A stretch of 64,000 bases of DNA from Candidatus Woesearchaeota archaeon (GCA_019322485.1 JAHWIK010000003.1:48282-112281); one strand, 5' to 3'; positions 8,568 to 17,348 are shown, counted from the first letter of the stretch. Program-made: numbers and translations. The notes: generated from the letters alone by a model not told the origin.

Positions 8568-9359
8568 ATGAAACTAGTAAAAGTTCCATTCTCAGCAGGC
8601 GGCTTAGGAAAGACCAAAGGCTGTGAGTTAGGGCCTGACAAGATAATTGAGAAGCTTAAAGAGTTTCATCTAAGTGAGGGTGGGATGCTTGTTAATTTTG
8701 AAACTGATGAAATAAAAATTGACCAAAGCAATATTGAGAAATCATTCGGTGATATAACTGAAAATGGAAAGGCAATACTGCAGAATAATGATAAGCCAAT
8801 CTTTATTGGAGGCGACCATTCTATAACTTATCCATTAGTAAAAGCCTTTTCATCAGTCTATCCAGAGCCAGGTATTATTATCTTTGATGCTCATCCTGAC
8901 TGCCAGTCTGACTTTGAGCCGCCAACGCATGAAGATTTAGTGGTTGGCCTGGTGAAGAATAATATCATTAAGAAAGAGAATATCATCCTGGTTGGCTTGA
9001 GGAACTGGCACAAAGACGAATATAATTTTGTCAAGGAGAACAAGATAAAATATTTTGATATGAAAGAGCTGTCAATGGAAGGTATTAATGAGGTTTCTGA
9101 ATCAGTTATGTCTGTTGCAAAAAACTTTGGTTCCTTGTATGTTTCAGTTGATATTGATGTTCTAGACCCTGCTTTTGCTCCTGGAACTGGCTATCCCGAG
9201 CCTGGCGGTTTAACAACTCGCGAGCTTTTATTCTTTCTGCACAGATTAAAGAAACTGCAAAACCTAAAAGCAATGGATATTGTTGAGGTTAATCCAAGTA
9301 AAGATGTTAATGAGCTTACTTCCAAGGTTGGTGCTAAGTTAGTTGTGGAGTTAACATAA
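8568..9359 (+). CDS. speB: Agmatinase/arginase family ureohydrolase
   Basis: A binuclear manganese hydrolase of the ureohydrolase fold. The metal ligands are visible as GGDHSI, DAHPD and SVDIDVLDPAFAPG. The 263-residue length fits agmatinases and arginases. Sequence alone does not separate agmatine, arginine or formiminoglutamate as the substrate; the arginine-rich context favours agmatine or arginine. The symbol is therefore provisional. TTAAATAA lies 27 nt before the ATG. Confidence 0.85.
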   Translation: MKLVKVPFSAGGLGKTKGCELGPDKIIEKLKEFHLSEGGMLVNFETDEIKIDQSNIEKSFGDITENGKAILQNNDKPIFIGGDHSITYPLVKAFSSVYPEPGIIIFDAHPDCQSDFEPPTHEDLVVGLVKNNIIKKENIILVGLRNWHKDEYNFVKENKIKYFDMKELSMEGINEVSESVMSVAKNFGSLYVSVDIDVLDPAFAPGTGYPEPGGLTTRELLFFLHRLKKLQNLKAMDIVEVNPSKDVNELTSKVGAKLVVELT

Positions 9360-9391
9360 CATTTAAATAAAACCCGCTTTCTTTTGTTCCT

Positions 9392-10651
9392 ATGAACATC
9401 AAACTAAAATGCATAGAATGCAGCAAAGAGTATGATGCAAAAGAAATCAGGTATAGATGCGAGTGCGGAGAGTTATTGGAGGTAGTTCCAGACCTAAAGG
9501 TCTTTAAGCGCTCTGGAAAGGAATGGAGAGAGCATTTTGAAAAGGGCAGTGATAAGATTGCTTTCTTAAGGTATAGAGATGTTTTACTCCCAGATTTGCC
9601 TGATAATAAGGTTGTTTCTTTGGAAGAAGGAGATACTCCTTTGTATAAAGCAAATAGGAAACTGAAAGAGTTTTTTGGTGTTGATAATCTATATCTTAAA
9701 CACGAAGGCATGAATCCTACTTTAAGCTTCAAAGACAGGGGCATGGTTGCTGGTGTTTCATGGGCTAATTTCTTAGGCGTAGATATTGTAGCTTGTGCTT
9801 CAACTGGCGATACCTCAGCTTCAATGTCAGCCTATGCTGCAAGAGGGGATATAAAGCGGGTTGTTTTACTGCCAGAAGGAAAAATCTCATTTGAGCAGTT
9901 ATCACAGCCAATGTCTTCAGGAGCTATAACTCTTGGCTTAGATACTGATTTTGACGGCTGCATGAAAATAGTGCAGGAACTGACTGAAAAACATCCTATT
10001 TATTTATTGAATTCAATGAATTCCTTTAGAATAGAAGGTCAGAAAGCAATTGGCATAGAAGCATTGCATCAATTAGATTGGGAGGTTCCTGATTGGTTTG
10101 TTATTCCTGTTGGTAATGCAGGGAATATATCAGCTCTAGGCAAGGGTTTGAGGGAGTTACAAGAGCTGGGAATTATTGATAAGCTGCCAAGATTAGCAGG
10201 AGTTGAAACAGAGGGTGCTAACCCATTATATGAAAGCTACAAGGATGGTTGGGCTGACTTAAAGCCAGTAACTGCCAAGAAAACTGTAGCTAGTGCTATA
10301 AGGATTGGAAATCCTGTAAGTTTTAAGAAAGCTAAACGAGAATTACATTTATCTAACGGAGTTATGGAGCAGGTTTCAGATAAAGAGATTATGGATGCAA
10401 AAGCAATTGTTGATTCAACTGGAATTCCAATATGCCCAAACTCAGGAGCTGCTGTTGCTGGCTTAAAGAAACTGGTTGATGTTGGAACAATAAAAAAAAG
10501 TGATAAAGTAGTTGTAATATTAACTGCTCATGGCGCTAAGTTTTCACAGGCTGTAATTGATTATCATAAGTCAAATGCAAAATATGCAAACAAGCCAAAA
10601 TCATTGCCTGCTAATTTAGAGGCTGTTGAGAAGGCTTTGGAATTGAAGTGA
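9392..10651 (+). CDS. thrC: Threonine synthase
   Basis: PLP enzyme converting O-phosphohomoserine to threonine. The N-terminus holds a zinc-ribbon-like pattern (CIECSKEY...YRCECGE) typical of this subfamily. The PLP lysine is in LSFKDRGM near residue 113, and the glycine-rich phosphate loop is PVGNAGNIS near 245. The 419-residue length is usual. It is followed 8 nt later by the phosphoglycerate mutase gene, so the two are probably one transcript. TATA is about 27 nt before the ATG. Confidence 0.95.
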   Translation: MNIKLKCIECSKEYDAKEIRYRCECGELLEVVPDLKVFKRSGKEWREHFEKGSDKIAFLRYRDVLLPDLPDNKVVSLEEGDTPLYKANRKLKEFFGVDNLYLKHEGMNPTLSFKDRGMVAGVSWANFLGVDIVACASTGDTSASMSAYAARGDIKRVVLLPEGKISFEQLSQPMSSGAITLGLDTDFDGCMKIVQELTEKHPIYLLNSMNSFRIEGQKAIGIEALHQLDWEVPDWFVIPVGNAGNISALGKGLRELQELGIIDKLPRLAGVETEGANPLYESYKDGWADLKPVTAKKTVASAIRIGNPVSFKKAKRELHLSNGVMEQVSDKEIMDAKAIVDSTGIPICPNSGAAVAGLKKLVDVGTIKKSDKVVVILTAHGAKFSQAVIDYHKSNAKYANKPKSLPANLEAVEKALELK

Positions 10652-10658
10652 GGTTCTT

Positions 10659-11864
10659 ATGAAATACATAATCTTCCTTGGGGACGGTATGGGCGACTAT
10701 GCCCTCAAAGAATTAGACGGAAAAAGCCCTTTGCAGGCAGCTAGAACGCCAAACATGGACTGGATAGCTGCTAAAGGCCGTGTGGGCAGGTTAATTACAA
10801 TCCCAAAAGGGCTGCCTCCTGGCTCTGATGTTGCTAATCTTTCTGTTCTAGGTTATGACCCAAAGGAATGCTATACGGGCAGAGGACCATTAGAAGCTGC
10901 ATCTATGGGTGTAGAGCTTAGCAAGGATGACATTGCTTTTAGATGTAATTTAATAACTGAAAAGAATGGGGTATTAAATGATTATTCTGCTGGCCATATC
11001 TCAAATGAGGAAGCAGCTGAGTTGATGAGAGTTGTACAGGTTGAGTTTGGCAAGCCAGATGTGGAGTTCCATAATGGTGTAAGCTACAGGCATTTGCTTG
11101 TTTTGAAAAATGGAAATTTCTCTGAAAAGGTTGATTGTACACCACCGCATGATGTTATTGGGGATAAGATAGCCAAATGTTTGGTAAAGGCAAAATCAGG
11201 AGATGGTGAAAAGACAACACATCTGCTTAACAAGATGATTCTTGACTCCAAAAATATATTGTCAAGGCATCCGGTTAATATGAGCAGGGTCAAGAATGGA
11301 ATGAATCCTGGCAATATGATATGGCCCTGGTCGCCTGGAAAAAAGCCGTCAATAAAATCTTTTCAAGAGCTTTACGGGATAAAAGGAGCTGCAATATCAG
11401 CTGTTGATATAATATTTGGCTTGGGTGTTTATGCTGGCTTTAAACCGATAAAGGTCGAAGGAGCAACTGGTTTGTACAATACAAATTACGAAGGAAAGGC
11501 AGATGCCTGTATCAAGGCTTTGGAAGACTTTGACCTGGTGTTTGTGCATGTTGAGGCGCCTGATGAAGCCAGTCATGGCGGTGATTTAAAACTTAAGATA
11601 AAAACAATAGAGGACTTTGACAAAAGACTGGTTGGCAGGGTATTGAAAAAGGTTGATTTAAAGAAAACAACTATTGCTGTTTTACCTGATCATTTAACGC
11701 CGGTAAAGGTAAAGACCCATGTTAGCGAGCCGGTTCCTTTTGCAATCTATAATCCTAAGGCCAGGAAAGACTCTGTAAAGTTCTTTAACGAGTTTTCAGC
11801 TGAATTAGGTTCACTTGGAACAATAAAGCCAAAAGAATTTATCAAAACATTTTTAGGTATGTAA
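10659..11864 (+). CDS. apgM: 2,3-bisphosphoglycerate-independent phosphoglycerate mutase (archaeal type)
   Basis: Interconverts 3- and 2-phosphoglycerate in glycolysis/gluconeogenesis. The 401-residue protein is the short archaeal form of the alkaline-phosphatase superfamily. The metal-binding start [11 protein letters not shown], the [13 protein letters not shown] segment with the nucleophilic Ser, the [12 protein letters not shown] motif and the late LPDHLTP are all present. Some bacterial relatives are annotated as homoserine kinase, and the place behind thrC makes a role in threonine synthesis worth considering, but the archaeal type fits mutase best. Confidence 0.88.
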   Translation: MKYIIFLGDGMGDYALKELDGKSPLQAARTPNMDWIAAKGRVGRLITIPKGLPPGSDVANLSVLGYDPKECYTGRGPLEAASMGVELSKDDIAFRCNLITEKNGVLNDYSAGHISNEEAAELMRVVQVEFGKPDVEFHNGVSYRHLLVLKNGNFSEKVDCTPPHDVIGDKIAKCLVKAKSGDGEKTTHLLNKMILDSKNILSRHPVNMSRVKNGMNPGNMIWPWSPGKKPSIKSFQELYGIKGAAISAVDIIFGLGVYAGFKPIKVEGATGLYNTNYEGKADACIKALEDFDLVFVHVEAPDEASHGGDLKLKIKTIEDFDKRLVGRVLKKVDLKKTTIAVLPDHLTPVKVKTHVSEPVPFAIYNPKARKDSVKFFNEFSAELGSLGTIKPKEFIKTFLGM

Positions 11865-11865
11865 A

Positions 11866-13152
11866 GTGGTTGAGATAACTCCTTTCAAGGGCTTGTTTTA
11901 CAGCAAAGAAAAGATAAAAGATTTTAGATTTGTTGTAACGCCGCCCTATGATGTTATATCTGAAGAAGAAAAGAAGATATTCCTAGCTGATTCTCCATAC
12001 AACCTAGCTCATGTCCTTCTTCCTGAAAACGGAGAGAACAGATACACAAATGCAGCTGAGCTTATGAAGAAATGGGTTAGTGAGGGTGTATTGGTTAATG
12101 ATGATGAGGCCTGCATCTATGTTTATGCCCAGGAATATATTCTTAAGAAATACAGGAAAAAACCAGTTAGAAAGGTAAGGAAGGGGTTTATTGCTTTAGC
12201 AAAATTAGAGGATTATGAAAAAAAAGTGATTCTGCCTCATGAAAAAACACTTTCAAAGCCAAAAGAGGATAGAATGAATCTGATGAAGGCTGTTCACGCA
12301 AACTTAGGCCAGCTGTTTATGCTGTACCACGATGCAAATGGTGTTATGACCCAGATTATTGAGGCTGAGGCAAAGAAAGAGCCATTCATAGAATTTACTG
12401 ATTCAAGCGGCATAAAACATACTTTATGGAAGGTTTCTGATAAGGTTGAGATTGACAATATACAAAAAGAAATGGCTGATAGAAAGACCTACATTGCTGA
12501 CGGCCATCATAGATATGAGACTGCGCTTAATTTCAGCAAAGACAATCCTGAGCTAGAAGGCGCTCAGTACAGGATGATGACCTTGATTAATGTTGATGAT
12601 GAAGGTTTATTGGTTTTGCCAACACATAGGTTAGTCCATAATTTGGAAAGCCTTGAGCTTAAGAAACTAGAAGGAGATTTATTGAAAGAGTTTGATTTAG
12701 AGATTTATGAGTTTGATGATGCTAACGAAGAACTCCAAAGAAATAAGATGCTTGATAGAATGAAGGGAAGATTCAAAAAGCATGTTTTTGGAATGCTTTG
12801 CAAAGGAATGAAAAGGTATTATCTTATTACATTAAAGGATAATAAAACAGTTGCGAACGAGAATGTCTCAAAAAGGCTTGATGTCTCAATATTACATGAC
12901 CTTATTTTAGATAAATTATTAGGAATTGATGCAGAGGCTTTGAAATCCCAAAAATATGCTGATTATGTGAAAGGTGAGCCAGAAGATGCTATTAAAGCGC
13001 TTAAGGAAAAAGATTATCAGCTTGCTTTCTTTTTGAACCCAACCAAGATAAATGAGGTTTTAGAAGTTGCAGATGCTGGTGCAACAATGCCTCAGAAGTC
13101 TACTTTCTTCTATCCTAAGCTGGTTTCTGGGTTGGTTATGTATAAGTTCTAG
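11866..13152 (+). CDS. DUF1015 family protein
   Basis: A 428-residue protein of the DUF1015 family, recognised by the opening PFKGLFYSKEKI, VTPPYDVISEEE and the signature DGHHRYETAL near residue 210. The start is GTG at 11866, one base after the preceding stop codon, so the gene is tightly coupled to apgM. In bacteria DUF1015 genes are often near serine biosynthesis genes, and 3-phosphoglycerate is the precursor of serine. A role around that node is suggestive only. Confidence 0.85.
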   Translation: MVEITPFKGLFYSKEKIKDFRFVVTPPYDVISEEEKKIFLADSPYNLAHVLLPENGENRYTNAAELMKKWVSEGVLVNDDEACIYVYAQEYILKKYRKKPVRKVRKGFIALAKLEDYEKKVILPHEKTLSKPKEDRMNLMKAVHANLGQLFMLYHDANGVMTQIIEAEAKKEPFIEFTDSSGIKHTLWKVSDKVEIDNIQKEMADRKTYIADGHHRYETALNFSKDNPELEGAQYRMMTLINVDDEGLLVLPTHRLVHNLESLELKKLEGDLLKEFDLEIYEFDDANEELQRNKMLDRMKGRFKKHVFGMLCKGMKRYYLITLKDNKTVANENVSKRLDVSILHDLILDKLLGIDAEALKSQKYADYVKGEPEDAIKALKEKDYQLAFFLNPTKINEVLEVADAGATMPQKSTFFYPKLVSGLVMYKF

Positions 13153-13190
13153 ACGAAAGGTTTATAAACCGAATTTCGTTCCTCACTACT

Positions 13191-13379
13191 ATGGGAAGAA
13201 TAAAGACACAGTTAATCAAGAGAATCAGTAATGAGTTAGTTAAAGAACATAGAGATGAATTTAAAGACAGCTTTGAGAACAACAAAGCAATTGTAGGAAA
13301 ACTAACTGACGTAGAAAGCAAAAAATTAAGAAATGGCATCGCAGGTTATATTACTAGGCTTCTTAAGGAAGCTGAATAG
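13191..13379 (+). CDS. rps17e: Small ribosomal subunit protein S17e
   Basis: A 62-residue protein matching archaeal S17e: an MGRIKTQLIKRIS start and the core SKKLRNGIAGYITRLLKE. It is a component of the 30S subunit. TATA (GGTTTATAAACC) lies about 28 nt before the ATG, giving a leaderless start. Alba follows 25 nt downstream with its own ribosome site, so the two housekeeping genes probably share a transcript. Confidence 0.92.
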   Translation: MGRIKTQLIKRISNELVKEHRDEFKDSFENNKAIVGKLTDVESKKLRNGIAGYITRLLKEAE

Positions 13380-13404
13380 AAACAACTAGTGGGGGTCGAC
13401 AAAA

Positions 13405-13686
13405 ATGGCAGAAGACAACAATATTTTTATCGGAAACAAGCCATTCATGAACTATGTGACAGGTGTGGTGATGCAGTTCACCGCAAAGAACGCAAGTGAA
13501 GTGACTGTGAAAGCAAGAGGCAAGTTTATCAGCAGAGCTGTAGACGTTGCTGAAGTGGCCTCAAAAAGATTTCTTGAAGGAATTGTTGGAGTACAGGGTA
13601 TCCAGATAGACTCCGAAGGATTCCAGAACAAGGAAGGGCGAGACGTACGAGTTTCAACCATTGAGATAACCCTAGCAAAGAAGTAA
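13405..13686 (+). CDS. albA: Chromatin protein Alba
   Basis: A 93-residue DNA/RNA-binding chromatin protein. The conserved NNIFIGNKPFMNYVTGVVMQF start, the ITVKARGK-like segment (here VTVKARGKFISRAVDVAEV) and the C-terminal STIEITLAKK are diagnostic. The lysine of the acetylation-sensitive site is in GNKPF. A GGGGGT ribosome binding site precedes the ATG, unlike the leaderless genes around it, which supports cotranscription with S17e. A T-rich terminator follows. Confidence 0.96.
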   Translation: MAEDNNIFIGNKPFMNYVTGVVMQFTAKNASEVTVKARGKFISRAVDVAEVASKRFLEGIVGVQGIQIDSEGFQNKEGRDVRVSTIEITLAKK

Positions 13687-13689
13687 ATT

Positions 13690-13712
13690 CTTATTTTTTC
13701 TTTTATTTTTTT
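13690..13712 (+). terminator. Poly-T terminator after alba
   Basis: Three closely spaced T runs follow the alba stop codon. Archaeal RNA polymerase terminates at such U-rich stretches without needing a hairpin. Confidence 0.6.
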
Positions 13713-13751
13713 AGGGTAATTTTATATAGTTGTTATTTTACAATCCAACCT

Positions 13752-13841
13752 ATGGGCCTAAGCATAACAACTGGTTATGCTCAGTTGACACGCAAGGTGG
13801 GTTTCCTTCCCTTCGGTCAGTCAAGCCCACAAAAAGGAAAC
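13752..13841 (+). ncRNA. Structured leader RNA ahead of tRNA-Arg, unknown
   Basis: A 90-nt stretch with no ORF between a TATA box (TTTATATA near 13722-13729) and tRNA-Arg. It begins with ATGGGCCTA-AGCATAA, nearly the same as the first 16 nt of the tRNA region at 13842-13857. Then AGCATAAC (13761-13768) pairs with GTTATGCT (13774-13781), while CAACTG (13768-13773) can instead pair with CAGTTG (13782-13787), so two hairpins exclude each other. Next GTGGG/CCCAC (13797-13801, 13826-13830) and TTTCCTT/AAGGAAA (13802-13808, 13834-13840) interleave as a possible H-type pseudoknot. It could be a separate RNA or a processed tRNA leader. Confidence 0.4.
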
Positions 13842-13843
13842 AT

Positions 13844-13929
13844 GGGCCTATAGCATAATGGATAGTGCGACCGGCTTCGGTTTTCAAAGCAGAAACCGGT
13901 TGATCCGGGTTCGAATCCTGGTAGGCTCA
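13844..13929 (+). tRNA. tRNA-Arg (TCG) with 14-nt anticodon-loop intron
   Basis: The acceptor GGGCCTA pairs with TAGGCTC. The D stem is GCA/TGC, the anticodon stem ACCGG/CCGGT and the T arm CCGGG-TTCGAAT-CCTGG. The anticodon loop is 21 nt; removing 13881-13894 at position 37/38 leaves CTTCGGA with anticodon TCG. The splice junctions GG^T and AA^A fit 3-nt bulges around a 4-bp helix with one mismatch, a relaxed bulge-helix-bulge. CCA is not encoded. No TATA lies directly before it, so it may share the upstream leader transcript. Confidence 0.85.
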
Positions 13930-13985
13930 TTTTATTCTTAAAAATCCCAAAATTTAAATAGCACCTATACATTCCTAATCCTATC

Positions 13986-14018
13986 ATGAAAATGAGTGGT
14001 TGTATTCCGGCACAGTGA
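13986..14018 (+). CDS. Possible 10-codon leader ORF before proC
   Basis: ATG at 13986 opens a 10-codon ORF (MKMSGCIPAQ) and sits 29 nt after a TTTAAATA box at 13953-13960, the spacing of leaderless genes here. It is followed by GAAGCTTTTTC. An imperfect stem (TTGTAT near 14000 with ATACAA near 14030) overlaps it. proC has its own TATA (14058-14065) 28 nt before its ATG. With only one proline codon, a role as a proline leader is weak, and it may be part of a small RNA. Confidence 0.3.
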   Translation: MKMSGCIPAQ

Positions 14019-14089
14019 AGCTTTTTCTAGATACAACTCTATAATTAACAGTAAACTTTATATAAGAAAAATAGAGGGTTATTACTAAA

Positions 14090-14887
14090 ATGGTAGCTAT
14101 AGGACTAGTCGGAGCTGGAAAGATGGCTGAAGCATTGATTAAAGCTATTCTGAAGGCTAATATTACAAAGAATATAACAGCTAGTGACGTAAGCAGCAAA
14201 AGATTAGATTACATCAAAAAAGCATTGAAAATAAAAACAACTAAAAGCAACAAAGAGGTTGTTAAGCAAGCTGATGTTCTGATTCTAGCTATAAAGCCAC
14301 AGAACATGGCAGATGTTCTTAGTGAAATAAAGAATGATGTTACAAACAAGCATTTGATTGTTTCAATAGCAGCTGGAGTAAAGATTGATTTTATCCAGGA
14401 AAAGCTTGGAGACAAGAATCGGGTTATAAGGGTAATGCCAAATACTCCCTGCTTAGTTGGAGAGATGGCAGCTGGTTTTGCAGCCGGAAGGTATGCAAAG
14501 GACAAGGATATCAAACTAGTTGCAACAATATTGAATTCAGCAGGCAAGGCATATGTTGTCTGCGAGGACATGCTTGATGCTGTAACTGGTTTATCAGGTT
14601 CAGGGCCTGCTTTCCTGGCTTATGTGCTAGAAGCAATGATTGAGGGCGGGGTAAAGCAGGGCTTAAGCAAGGATGTTGCTACAGAGCTGGCAATGCAGAC
14701 AATGAAAGGTACTGGAAAGCTGCTGCAGGAAACTGGCTTATCACCAAAAGAGCTTATTGATATGGTCAGCTCGCCAGGCGGAACAACAATTGCCGGAAGA
14801 AAGGTACTTGAAAAATCTGATGTTAAGAAAATATTAGAGAAAACAGTAGGTGCAGCTACGAAAAGAAGCAAGGAGTTGGGGAAATGA
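14090..14887 (+). CDS. proC: Pyrroline-5-carboxylate reductase
   Basis: NAD(P)H-dependent last step of proline synthesis. The 265-residue protein has the Rossmann motif GLVGAGKMAEAL at the N-terminus, the RVMPNTPCLVGEMAAGF segment near residue 115, and the C-terminal signature TGLSGSGPAFLAYVLEAMIEGG near 165 (the Ser-Gly-Ser core). It is first in a tight proline operon. The stop overlaps the start of the sigma-like gene (ATGA). TATA (TTTATATA, 14058-14065) is about 28 nt before the ATG. Confidence 0.96.
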   Translation: MVAIGLVGAGKMAEALIKAILKANITKNITASDVSSKRLDYIKKALKIKTTKSNKEVVKQADVLILAIKPQNMADVLSEIKNDVTNKHLIVSIAAGVKIDFIQEKLGDKNRVIRVMPNTPCLVGEMAAGFAAGRYAKDKDIKLVATILNSAGKAYVVCEDMLDAVTGLSGSGPAFLAYVLEAMIEGGVKQGLSKDVATELAMQTMKGTGKLLQETGLSPKELIDMVSSPGGTTIAGRKVLEKSDVKKILEKTVGAATKRSKELGK

Positions 14888-15459
14888 TTGATGATGCAGT
14901 TCAAGCAGATAATCCTGTTGTAAGGCTCTTGGTAGAAGATATGGGTAATGGCAGGCAGTTCTACGATGCAATGGTAGTATATGCACGAAGAATAGTGGGT
15001 CATTATGCTGAAGATGTTGTTTGTTCTGCAATAGAGAAGGCCATGATAAATGGTCATCAATGTATAGATAGCCCTAAAGGGTGGTTTGCATCTGCAGTAA
15101 GGACTGTAGCAATAGATTATCGGAGACATAAAGGAAGCGGAATGTATGCGGAAAATGTATGGCATCTTGAGGTTGATTACCAACAGGATGGAAGAGACCT
15201 ATTGCAAAAATTATGTGATGATGAAGTTAGAAGGGAGAGAGAAGAAATTGTACAGGATGTTGTTAATAGGATTGATTTTCCACATAGAGCAGCGATTGTG
15301 CTGTCTGAGTTTTATGGGATGAGTTATAGAGAGATCTCGGAAATTTTGGAGATCATTGAAGGCACAGCATGGAGCAGAGTACATAACGCAAAAAGGAAGC
15401 TTGCGGAAGAGCTCATAAAGACAGGATCTATGGATAGATTAAGATGGTTAGGGTCATAA
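14884..15459 (+). CDS. ECF sigma-70-like protein in archaeal proline operon
   Basis: A 191-residue protein laid out like a bacterial ECF sigma factor. Region 2 is seen at about residues 30-85 (YARRIVGHYAEDVV, then WFASAVRTVAIDYRRHKG). Region 4 is a helix-turn-helix at about 130-180 (PHRAAIVLSEFYGMSYREIS followed by EGTAWSRVHNAKRKLAEEL). Archaeal RNA polymerase uses TBP and TFB rather than sigma, so its partner and function are unknown; it may act as a DNA-binding regulator. An AAGGAG site precedes the ATG. It overlaps proC and ends one base before proA, so it is fully embedded in the operon. Probably of bacterial origin. Confidence 0.8.
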   Translation: MIDDAVQADNPVVRLLVEDMGNGRQFYDAMVVYARRIVGHYAEDVVCSAIEKAMINGHQCIDSPKGWFASAVRTVAIDYRRHKGSGMYAENVWHLEVDYQQDGRDLLQKLCDDEVRREREEIVQDVVNRIDFPHRAAIVLSEFYGMSYREISEILEIIEGTAWSRVHNAKRKLAEELIKTGSMDRLRWLGS

Positions 15460-15460
15460 A

Positions 15461-16759
15461 ATGACTGCAACAAAACAAGCAAAAGAAGCAAATCAAGCAG
15501 CAATTAAACTAGCTTCAGCTGAAACAAAAGCAAAGAATGAGGCTTTGAAAAGAATAGCTAACGCTCTGAAGAAGAATAAGAAGAAGATTATCAGTGAGAA
15601 TAAGAAAGATTTAGCCTATGCTGAGAAAATAAATCTAAAGAATTCATTGATTAAAAGATTAAAGGTTGATGGTTCAAAACTAAAGGAAATGTTTGAGAAT
15701 GTAAAGAGTGTTGCTAAGCTCGAGGACCCTGTTGGTAAAACACTATCAGCAATAGAATTGGATAAAGGATTAGAGTTGTATAAAGTAAGCTGCCCAATCG
15801 GTGTTATTGGTATTATATTTGAGTCAAGGCCAGATGCCCTAGTTCAGATATCAAGCTTATGCCTAAAGTCAGGGAATGCAGTTATCCTAAAGGGAGGCTC
15901 TGAAGCAAAGAACACAAACAGGATTTTATTCAATATAATCAAGAAAGAAACTGAAAGATTAGTCCCAAAAGGATGGATTCAGCTGATTGAAACAAGGGAA
16001 GCTGTAAAGGAAACACTAAAACTAGATGATTATATTGATTTACTAGTCCCAAGAGGCTCAAATAAATTTGTTAAGTATATACAAGACAATACAAGGATTC
16101 CAGTCTTGGGGCATGCATCAGGAATATGCCATGTTTATGTTGATAAGGATGCAGATATGAACAAAGCCATGAAGATTGCTTTTGATGCAAAATGCCAGTA
16201 TCCTGCTGTCTGCAATGCAATGGAGACTTTACTGGTGCATAAAGCAATTGCGAAGAAATTTTTGGATAAGATGGTCAGAAAATACTTTAATGCTGGTGTT
16301 GAATTGAGGCTGGATGAAAAATCATCGAAAATAATAAAGATAGAGAATGATTTAACTAAAAAAGCAACTGAAAAGGACTGGGAAACAGAATATAATGATA
16401 TGATATTATCAGTAAAGGTTGTGAATGACCTTAATGAAGCAATAAATCATATAAACAGGTATGGCTCAAGGCATACTGACGCAATTATAACGAAAAATAA
16501 AAAAACAGCAAAGAGATTCATGGATTTGGTTGACTCATCATCAGTAATGGTAAACTGCTCAACAAGGTTTTCAGATGGATATAGATATGGCTTGGGGGCT
16601 GAGGTTGGTATAAGCACAAACAAGATTCATGCTCGAGGCCCAGTTGGTTTAGAAGGATTGATGATTTACAAGTACAAATTGCTTGGAAAAGGGCATATAG
16701 TTGCTGATTATTCAGGCAAGAAAAGATTTACACATAAGAAACTGAAAAAGAGGTGTTAA
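15461..16759 (+). CDS. proA: Gamma-glutamyl phosphate reductase
   Basis: Reduces glutamyl 5-phosphate to glutamate semialdehyde in proline synthesis. The 432-residue protein has aldehyde-dehydrogenase-like features: IGVIGIIFESRPDA near residue 112, the catalytic cysteine in CQYPAVCNAMETLL near 250, and the C-terminal GLGAEVGISTNKIHARGPVG signature. It is preceded by the sigma-like gene with a one-base gap and followed one base later by the MarC gene. Confidence 0.96.
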   Translation: MTATKQAKEANQAAIKLASAETKAKNEALKRIANALKKNKKKIISENKKDLAYAEKINLKNSLIKRLKVDGSKLKEMFENVKSVAKLEDPVGKTLSAIELDKGLELYKVSCPIGVIGIIFESRPDALVQISSLCLKSGNAVILKGGSEAKNTNRILFNIIKKETERLVPKGWIQLIETREAVKETLKLDDYIDLLVPRGSNKFVKYIQDNTRIPVLGHASGICHVYVDKDADMNKAMKIAFDAKCQYPAVCNAMETLLVHKAIAKKFLDKMVRKYFNAGVELRLDEKSSKIIKIENDLTKKATEKDWETEYNDMILSVKVVNDLNEAINHINRYGSRHTDAIITKNKKTAKRFMDLVDSSSVMVNCSTRFSDGYRYGLGAEVGISTNKIHARGPVGLEGLMIYKYKLLGKGHIVADYSGKKRFTHKKLKKRC

Positions 16760-16760
16760 G

Positions 16761-17348
16761 ATGCTAACAGAGGTATTGAAAGCTTTCATAACATTATTTG
16801 TGATAATGGACCCATTCGCAGCTGTGCCAATGTTTTTGGGTTTGACTAAGGGGCTTCCAAGAAGAGAGGTTAAGGAGAATGTTATAAACGCCATAAGTGT
16901 TGCAGCTGCGGTATTGTTTTTGTTTTTGTTTTTCGGCTTGAGCATACTAAACCTGTTCAACATAGGCGTGAACAGCTTTATAATAGCAGGAGGTATTGTC
17001 CTGCTCATACTTGGAATTCAGGCTGTCCTTGGGATAAAGTTCAGGAAGGAAAGAGTAGCAGACTATGATGTGGCATCAGTTCCTTTGGGAACACCTTTGA
17101 TAACAGGGCCAGGAGTTATAACCGCAGTAATGATAATTGTAAATGAATTTGGGTATGCGGTTGCAATGGTAGCTGCAGTAGCAAGCCTGTTACTGATGTG
17201 GTCATTTTTGTTTTTTTCATCAAAGATACACAAGGCAATTGGAGAGCACTGGTCAAGGGTTTTGTCCAGGGTAATGGGTCTGTTAGTATCTGCAATAGCT
17301 GTTGAGTTTATCAGGAGAGGGATGAACGGAATATTAGGTGGAGTATAG
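16761..17348 (+). CDS. MarC family membrane protein
   Basis: A 195-residue integral membrane protein with about six hydrophobic helices. MarC features are the DPFAAVPMFLGLT start and the repeated SVPLGTPLITGPGVITAVMI segment near residues 96-115. Once tied to multidrug resistance, the family has no confirmed substrate. Its position between proA and proB, with one base between it and each neighbour, suggests a role with proline or related amino acids, for example export. That is inference from context only. Confidence 0.85.
   Translation: MLTEVLKAFITLFVIMDPFAAVPMFLGLTKGLPRREVKENVINAISVAAAVLFLFLFFGLSILNLFNIGVNSFIIAGGIVLLILGIQAVLGIKFRKERVADYDVASVPLGTPLITGPGVITAVMIIVNEFGYAVAMVAAVASLLLMWSFLFFSSKIHKAIGEHWSRVLSRVMGLLVSAIAVEFIRRGMNGILGGV

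Noticed and set aside
13761..13787. H-type pseudoknot from the first leader hairpin
   Set aside because: The loop crossing the first stem would have zero nucleotides, so the two pairings can only be alternatives.
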